This document shows positions 21,383 to 24,871 of a DNA stretch of 24,871 nt, one piece after another. Where the stretch lies: assembly GCA_946183815.1 (NCBI GenBank), contig CAMHDG010000001.1, forward strand, positions 1 to 24,871, in the 5' to 3' direction. The notes below the pieces were generated by a model, which was not told the origin of the DNA, ran no database searches, and saw only the letters and a program-made list of their open reading frames with translations. The stretch is from an uncultured bacterium (lineage in GTDB: Bacteria > Cyanobacteriota > Vampirovibrionia > Gastranaerophilales > Gastranaerophilaceae). The translations under genes and the position numbers were made by a program. Position 1 is the first letter of the stretch; each line of letters starts with the position of its first letter.

Positions 21383-23236
21383 CTATTCTTTGCTAATCGC
21401 TTTGAACGGACAACTGTTCAAGCAAGCCTCACACTTGATACATTTAGATTGATCAATCTTGTGAGGGTTCTTAACAGTGCCTTCAATAGCACCAACAGGA
21501 CAAGTTCTTGCACATTTTGTACAACCCTTACATTTTTCAGGGTCGATTGTGATTTTCTTCATCGCAGTACAAACACCTGCAGGGCATTTGTGATCTCTGA
21601 TGTGAGCAATATATTCATCCCTAAAGTATTTCAAAGTAGAAAGTACAGGGTTAGGAGCAGTTTTACCTAAACCGCAAAGCGAACCGTCTTTAACAGTGTA
21701 TGCCAAATCTTCAAGGACTTCTAAGTCCTCCATAGTTCCTTTTCCCTTAACGATTTTTTCCAAAATCTTAAGCATATTCTTTGTACCTTCACGGCAAGGA
21801 ACACACTTACCGCAGGATTCGTTTTTAGTAAAGTTCATAAAGAATCTTGCGACTTCAACCATACAAGTATCTTCAGCCATAACAACGAGTCCGCCTGAAC
21901 CTACCATAGCACCTGCTTTGATAAGGCTGTCATAATCCATAGGGATATCAAGATGTTCTTCTGTCAAACACCCGCCTGACGGTCCGCCGATTTGTACGGC
22001 TTTGAACTTCTTTCCACCTCTGATACCGCCGCCGATATCAAAGATAATTTCTCTTAAAGTTGTACCCATAGGTACTTCAATAAGACCTGTATTGTTAACT
22101 TCACCTGTTAAAGCGAAAGTTTTTGTACCTTTAGATGTTTCACAACCCATAGATGAGAACCATTCAGCCCCGTTCAAAATAATAAGAGGAACGTTTGCCA
22201 AGGTTTCTACGTTGTTAATCAAAGTAGGTCTGCCGAAAAGCCCTTTGTTAGCAGGGAACGGTGGTTTTGGTCTAGGCATACCACGTTCACCTTCGATTGA
22301 TGCGATAAGAGCAGTTTCTTCACCGCAAACGAACGCCCCTGCCCCCTCTTTGATATGAATTGTGAATGAAAAATCACTGCCCATAATGTTTTTACCGAGG
22401 TAGTGTCTTTCTTCAGCCTGTGCTATAGCAATTCTTAAACGTTTGATTGCCAGTGGGTATTCTGCACGAACGTAGATATATGCTTCATCAGCCCCAACAG
22501 CAAAACCTGCAATAGCCATACCTTCTAGTAGTTTGTGAGGGTCACCTTCCATGACGGATCTGTCCATGAATGCACCGGGGTCACCTTCGTCACCGTTACA
22601 AACGACATAAGACTTTCCGCCTCTGTTTGCAGCAGTAAATTTCCATTTCATACCTGTAGGGAAACCACCGCCTCCTCTGCCACGCAAGCCTGATTTGATT
22701 ATTGTATCAATAACATTATCAGGGTTATTTTCTTCTATAACTTTTGATAATGCTTCATAACCACGAACAGCGAGTGCTTCATCAAGACTTTCAGCGTTAA
22801 TTCTACCGCAGTTTTTAAGAGCGGTACGTGTTTGTTTAGCGTAGAAATTGATGTCGTCATTTTTGTGTACGTGTTCCCCTGTTTTAGGGTCAGTGTATAA
22901 AAGTCTTTCAACAGGTTTGTCGTTTTTGATATGGCTTTCAAAAATTTCTTCAACGTCTGATTCTCTAACTTTTACGTATGTAACGTGTTTGTCAGGCAGG
23001 ATAACCAAAACGCCTTGTTCACAGAACCCGTGACAACCGGTAGGCACAATGGTCATTTTGTCGTAATCAGTCAATGTAGAAACATTTGCACCTAATTCTC
23101 TAAATTTTTCTATAACTTTAAGTGAGCCGTTAGCGACACAGCCTGTACCGGCACAAACTAACACTCTCAAGCCTTGTGCTTTAATTGCATCTTGTGCTTT
23201 TGCTTGTTCTTGTTTAATATCGATAGATAATGCCAT
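21383..23236 (-). CDS. hydB: NuoF-like NADH-oxidising subunit of the bifurcating hydrogenase
   Basis: A 617-residue flavoprotein. The N-terminal thioredoxin-like [2Fe-2S] domain has Cys28, 33, 68 and 72. The NuoF core follows, with the FMN/NAD sites GRGGGGFPTG (186-195) and GDEGDPGAFMDR (215-226), then an SLBB region. SCGKCVPCREG binds the N3-type [4Fe-4S] cluster. The C-terminus adds two ferredoxin-type [4Fe-4S] clusters (CKGCTKCARTCPVGAI and CIKCEACLNSCPFKAI). This order is that of HydB in trimeric electron-bifurcating hydrogenases, where the flavin splits electrons between NAD and ferredoxin. The start overlaps the hydC stop by one base (TAATG), so the two are coupled. Confidence 0.96.
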   Translation of the reverse strand: MALSIDIKQEQAKAQDAIKAQGLRVLVCAGTGCVANGSLKVIEKFRELGANVSTLTDYDKMTIVPTGCHGFCEQGVLVILPDKHVTYVKVRESDVEEIFESHIKNDKPVERLLYTDPKTGEHVHKNDDINFYAKQTRTALKNCGRINAESLDEALAVRGYEALSKVIEENNPDNVIDTIIKSGLRGRGGGGFPTGMKWKFTAANRGGKSYVVCNGDEGDPGAFMDRSVMEGDPHKLLEGMAIAGFAVGADEAYIYVRAEYPLAIKRLRIAIAQAEERHYLGKNIMGSDFSFTIHIKEGAGAFVCGEETALIASIEGERGMPRPKPPFPANKGLFGRPTLINNVETLANVPLIILNGAEWFSSMGCETSKGTKTFALTGEVNNTGLIEVPMGTTLREIIFDIGGGIRGGKKFKAVQIGGPSGGCLTEEHLDIPMDYDSLIKAGAMVGSGGLVVMAEDTCMVEVARFFMNFTKNESCGKCVPCREGTKNMLKILEKIVKGKGTMEDLEVLEDLAYTVKDGSLCGLGKTAPNPVLSTLKYFRDEYIAHIRDHKCPAGVCTAMKKITIDPEKCKGCTKCARTCPVGAIEGTVKNPHKIDQSKCIKCEACLNSCPFKAISKE

Positions 23237-23733
23237 TATTGCCCCCTTTCTTCGCTTAAAAGGGTGTCAAGAATAATGCTGATTGCATCTGATGTCATTT
23301 GAGGATGAACTTTGTCATTAATCATAACAACAGGAGCAAGCCCGCAAGCACCCAAACAACTAACGGTTTCAAGTGAGAATAAGCCATCATCACTGGTTAG
23401 TTTGCCTTCTTTTAAATCTAACTTGTTTCTAATTGCGTTCAATACAGGCATAGAACCACGAACGTGGCATGCTGTACCGTCACAGACTTTGATTTCATAT
23501 TTGCCTTTAGGCTCTAATGAAAACTGTGCATAGAATGTTGCAACGCCGTAAACGGTAGCAGGTGATAATTCATCAACCTTTTCACCGATATAGGTCATAG
23601 CATCTTCAGGAAGATATTTATAAATTTCCTGAACAGCCTGCAACATAGCGATTAAATACGATTTTTTGTACTCATACTTCTCGAGAATTTTGTCGATTGC
23701 TCGGAAGTCGATTGCCGTGTTACTTCCACTCAT
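23236..23733 (-). CDS. hydC: NuoE-like [2Fe-2S] subunit of the bifurcating hydrogenase
   Basis: A 165-residue thioredoxin-like ferredoxin, first gene of the operon. Four Cys bind a [2Fe-2S] cluster: Cys84 and Cys89 (CDGTACHVRGS) and Cys126 and Cys130 (CLGACGLAPV). The N-terminal four-helix part carries LPEDAMTYIGEKVDELSPATVYGVATFYAQF, standard for NuoE/HydC. It passes electrons between HydB and HydA in the cytoplasm. AGGAG lies eight bases before the ATG. Confidence 0.96.
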   Translation of the reverse strand: MSGSNTAIDFRAIDKILEKYEYKKSYLIAMLQAVQEIYKYLPEDAMTYIGEKVDELSPATVYGVATFYAQFSLEPKGKYEIKVCDGTACHVRGSMPVLNAIRNKLDLKEGKLTSDDGLFSLETVSCLGACGLAPVVMINDKVHPQMTSDAISIILDTLLSEERGQ

Positions 23734-23777
23734 TTAATTTTCTCCTAATACCAATTATTGCCATTAAATACATTATT

Positions 23778-23806
23778 AATATAACATAGACAATTTTTTG
23801 TGACAA
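23778..23806 (-). promoter_or_regulatory. Promoter of the hydCBA operon
   Basis: Read leftward: TTGTCA (23806-23801), 17 bases, TATATT (23783-23778). It gives a leader of about 40 bases. No redox-regulator palindrome of the Rex kind was recognised beside it. Confidence 0.65.
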
Positions 23807-24110
23807 GAATAACGATTAAATCGGACATTTTCGCACGATTAAATATTTTGCGAATTAGAAAACAACACAAAGATGACTTTAAAACTTTTTATATGATGTA
23901 TTTTACATTTTTTCCAACAAATATTCACACAAATCCAACTCTTTTTCCAACGAAAACATTTCCAGTGATAAATGATTACTTTTTGACATATCCACCAAGT
24001 TAAGCCACCACAACCCCTACCCAAGCAGGAAGATAAAAACTTGGGGTAATCTGGCATGGAGTTGGACAGTTTTTACAAATTTAGCAAAAATTTAACAAAA
24101 TCGCTCAAAA
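23807..24110. other. Intergenic stretch with no supported gene
   Basis: Between the hydCBA promoter and the next promoter. Open frames here (a rightward one from 23800 and a leftward one ending at 23839) lack ribosome sites and have Cys/Trp- or Phe-heavy, non-protein-like translations. CCAAG...CTTGG-like pairing is visible around 24011-24045, but nothing convincing. Confidence 0.5.
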
Positions 24111-24114
24111 AATA

Positions 24115-24123
24115 TGGTATAAT
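24115..24123 (+). promoter_or_regulatory. Extended -10 promoter of the Gln/Asn-rich protein gene
   Basis: TG-G-TATAAT (24115-24123), with no good -35. It is 33 bases before the ATG, which has AAGGAG in the leader. Confidence 0.6.
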
Positions 24124-24156
24124 AAGAAAATGTGGAAATTATATAAGGAGTATACA

Positions 24157-24720
24157 ATGAATCGACAAACCAACTATCAAGTAGAATATGAAATAGAAAT
24201 GAATAGAATTAGAAAAGAAAATGAATTTATTGAAATGAAAAAATATATGAACGAACTTTCAAAAAGACAAAGTGATTTTAATATTCAATGTGCACAGATT
24301 AATCTGCAATTACAGAATTGTCAAAATAATATATTTATGAATCAGCCAGTACATTCTTTTATTCACCAATTCCCAATTCAACAACCTGTTCAAAATAATT
24401 ATACTTCTTTTTATCAACAACCCGAAGCAAAACATAAATTTAAAAACCAACAACAAATTCAACATAATAAAAATGAGTGTCTAAAAATGATGTATAACCA
24501 TGCAAAACAAACGATTGAAAACTTAATAACAAAACCTTTTCTCTCATATGACGAACAGAAAATACTTGATGACTATAAAGATTTTGTGGATATGATTGAT
24601 TCTAGGGAAACACTCCAAGACTATTCAAAGCCTTTTATAGTTAAACTTGATTCTATTTATAAACTTGCAAAAATTATGAATAAACATTGTCTTACATTAA
24701 AATATCAATACATATATTGA
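24157..24720 (+). CDS. Gln/Asn-rich coiled-coil hypothetical protein
   Basis: A 187-residue protein starting MNRQTNYQVEYEIEMNR. AAGGAG (24145-24150) is six bases before this ATG; an in-frame ATG at 24130 has none. Residues 5-60 are a charged helix likely to form a coiled coil. Residues 60-115 are rich in Gln, Asn, His, Phe and Pro (FIHQFPIQQPVQNN), a flexible or prion-like segment. Residues 115-187 are helical again. There is no signal peptide, membrane helix or recognised domain. It is followed after 44 bases by a probable ATPase gene in the same direction, so the two may be an operon. Function unknown. Confidence 0.7.
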   Translation: MNRQTNYQVEYEIEMNRIRKENEFIEMKKYMNELSKRQSDFNIQCAQINLQLQNCQNNIFMNQPVHSFIHQFPIQQPVQNNYTSFYQQPEAKHKFKNQQQIQHNKNECLKMMYNHAKQTIENLITKPFLSYDEQKILDDYKDFVDMIDSRETLQDYSKPFIVKLDSIYKLAKIMNKHCLTLKYQYIY

Positions 24721-24764
24721 AAAACAGTATTTATTATTTATAATTGTTGCAAAAGGGGAATTTT

Positions 24765-24871
24765 ATGAGTTTTGAAAATGAAGCAAATTATTTAATAGAT
24801 ACCGTTGAAGTAACCAATTTATGGGGGCATTATAACATTACTAGTAAATTTGAAAAAGATGTAAATATTTT
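24765..24871 (+). CDS. Start of a probable AAA/SMC-like ATPase (cut by the window edge)
   Basis: Thirty-five codons are visible, beginning MSFENEANYLIDTVEVTNLWG and ending FEKDVNI. AAAAGGGG lies about six bases before the ATG. The pattern VTNLWGHYNI...F..DVNI is what precedes the Walker A loop (IGxNGSGKT) in AAA_21/RecF/OLD-like ATPases that begin with a beta strand, a short loop and FxxDVNILIG. The Walker A itself would lie just past the window. Such ATPases occur in phage-defence and DNA-repair systems, but also as solitary genes, so no role is assigned. Confidence 0.65.
   Translation, partial: MSFENEANYLIDTVEVTNLWGHYNITSKFEKDVNI

Noticed and set aside
23839..24057. Leftward 72-residue frame starting MPDYPKFLSSCLGRGCGG
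   Set aside because: No ribosome site, Trp/Cys/Lys-heavy low-information translation and no recognisable family; no evidence that it is a transposase remnant.
1..24871. Insertion sequences, integrases, prophage or plasmid origin
   Set aside because: No transposase, recombinase, phage or replication-initiation motif was found in any readable gene.

Overview
The window is AT-rich (roughly two-thirds A+T by eye), gene-dense bacterial chromosome. Shine-Dalgarno sites and sigma70-like promoters are easy to see. Several traits together point to a gut-type Cyanobacteria-relative of the Melainabacteria/Vampirovibrionia kind (for example Gastranaerophilales): an AMIN-like envelope protein, Lys/Ala-rich secreted helical proteins, a small protein starting with an Asn-rich stretch and an NFG motif, outer-membrane-barrel features, and a fermentative three-subunit [FeFe]-hydrogenase. 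This placement is inference; there is no rRNA in the window, and a low-GC anaerobe of another diderm phylum is not excluded.

Layout. 1-2.9 kb: proS, the nucleoid protein HU, a small secreted protein and tRNA-Gly(GCC). The last two are divergent and appear to share one palindromic -35 hexamer (TTGCAA). 2.9-3.45 kb: a guanidine-exporter-type SMR gene (leftward) behind a textbook guanidine-I (ykkC) riboswitch and promoter. 3.45-4.09 kb: no convincing protein gene, but a candidate terminator-ended small RNA followed at once by 2.4 copies of a 103-bp hairpin-rich tandem repeat. 4.09-6.03 kb: a 645-residue protein that joins a transglutaminase-like Cys/His domain to a beta-barrel-like C-terminus ending in Phe, with no visible signal peptide. 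6.1-11.4 kb: a GH38 alpha-mannosidase, converging on a two-gene leftward operon (AMIN/coiled-coil/membrane protein, then an ABC-type sugar-binding lipoprotein). 11.6-14.1 kb: a small EF-hand protein, a DUF4127 protein and an overlapping MntP-family exporter. 14.1-17.1 kb: a small HAD phosphatase, an XRE-type regulator with a possible operator, comM, and a secreted Lys/Ala-rich helical protein. 17.2-19.4 kb: a WecG/TagA/CpsF glycosyltransferase, an N-terminal transketolase half without its partner, and the NFG-motif protein. 19.5-23.7 kb: the leftward hydrogenase operon hydC-hydB-hydA. 24.1 kb to the end: a Gln/Asn-rich coiled-coil protein and the start of a probable AAA-type ATPase cut by the window edge.

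Themes. Central metabolism includes electron-bifurcating H2 production and the transketolase half. Envelope and glycan functions include the mannosidase, the sugar-binding lipoprotein, DUF4127, the glycosyltransferase, AMIN and barrel proteins. Export or detoxification is represented by Gdx and MntP. Three genes (DUF4127, comM, glycosyltransferase) have TATAAT exactly six bases before their ATG and no Shine-Dalgarno, which suggests leaderless mRNAs. The strongest candidates for undescribed biology are the transglutaminase-like/barrel fusion, the small RNA plus 103-bp repeat array just upstream of it, and the AMIN protein coupled to a solute-binding lipoprotein.
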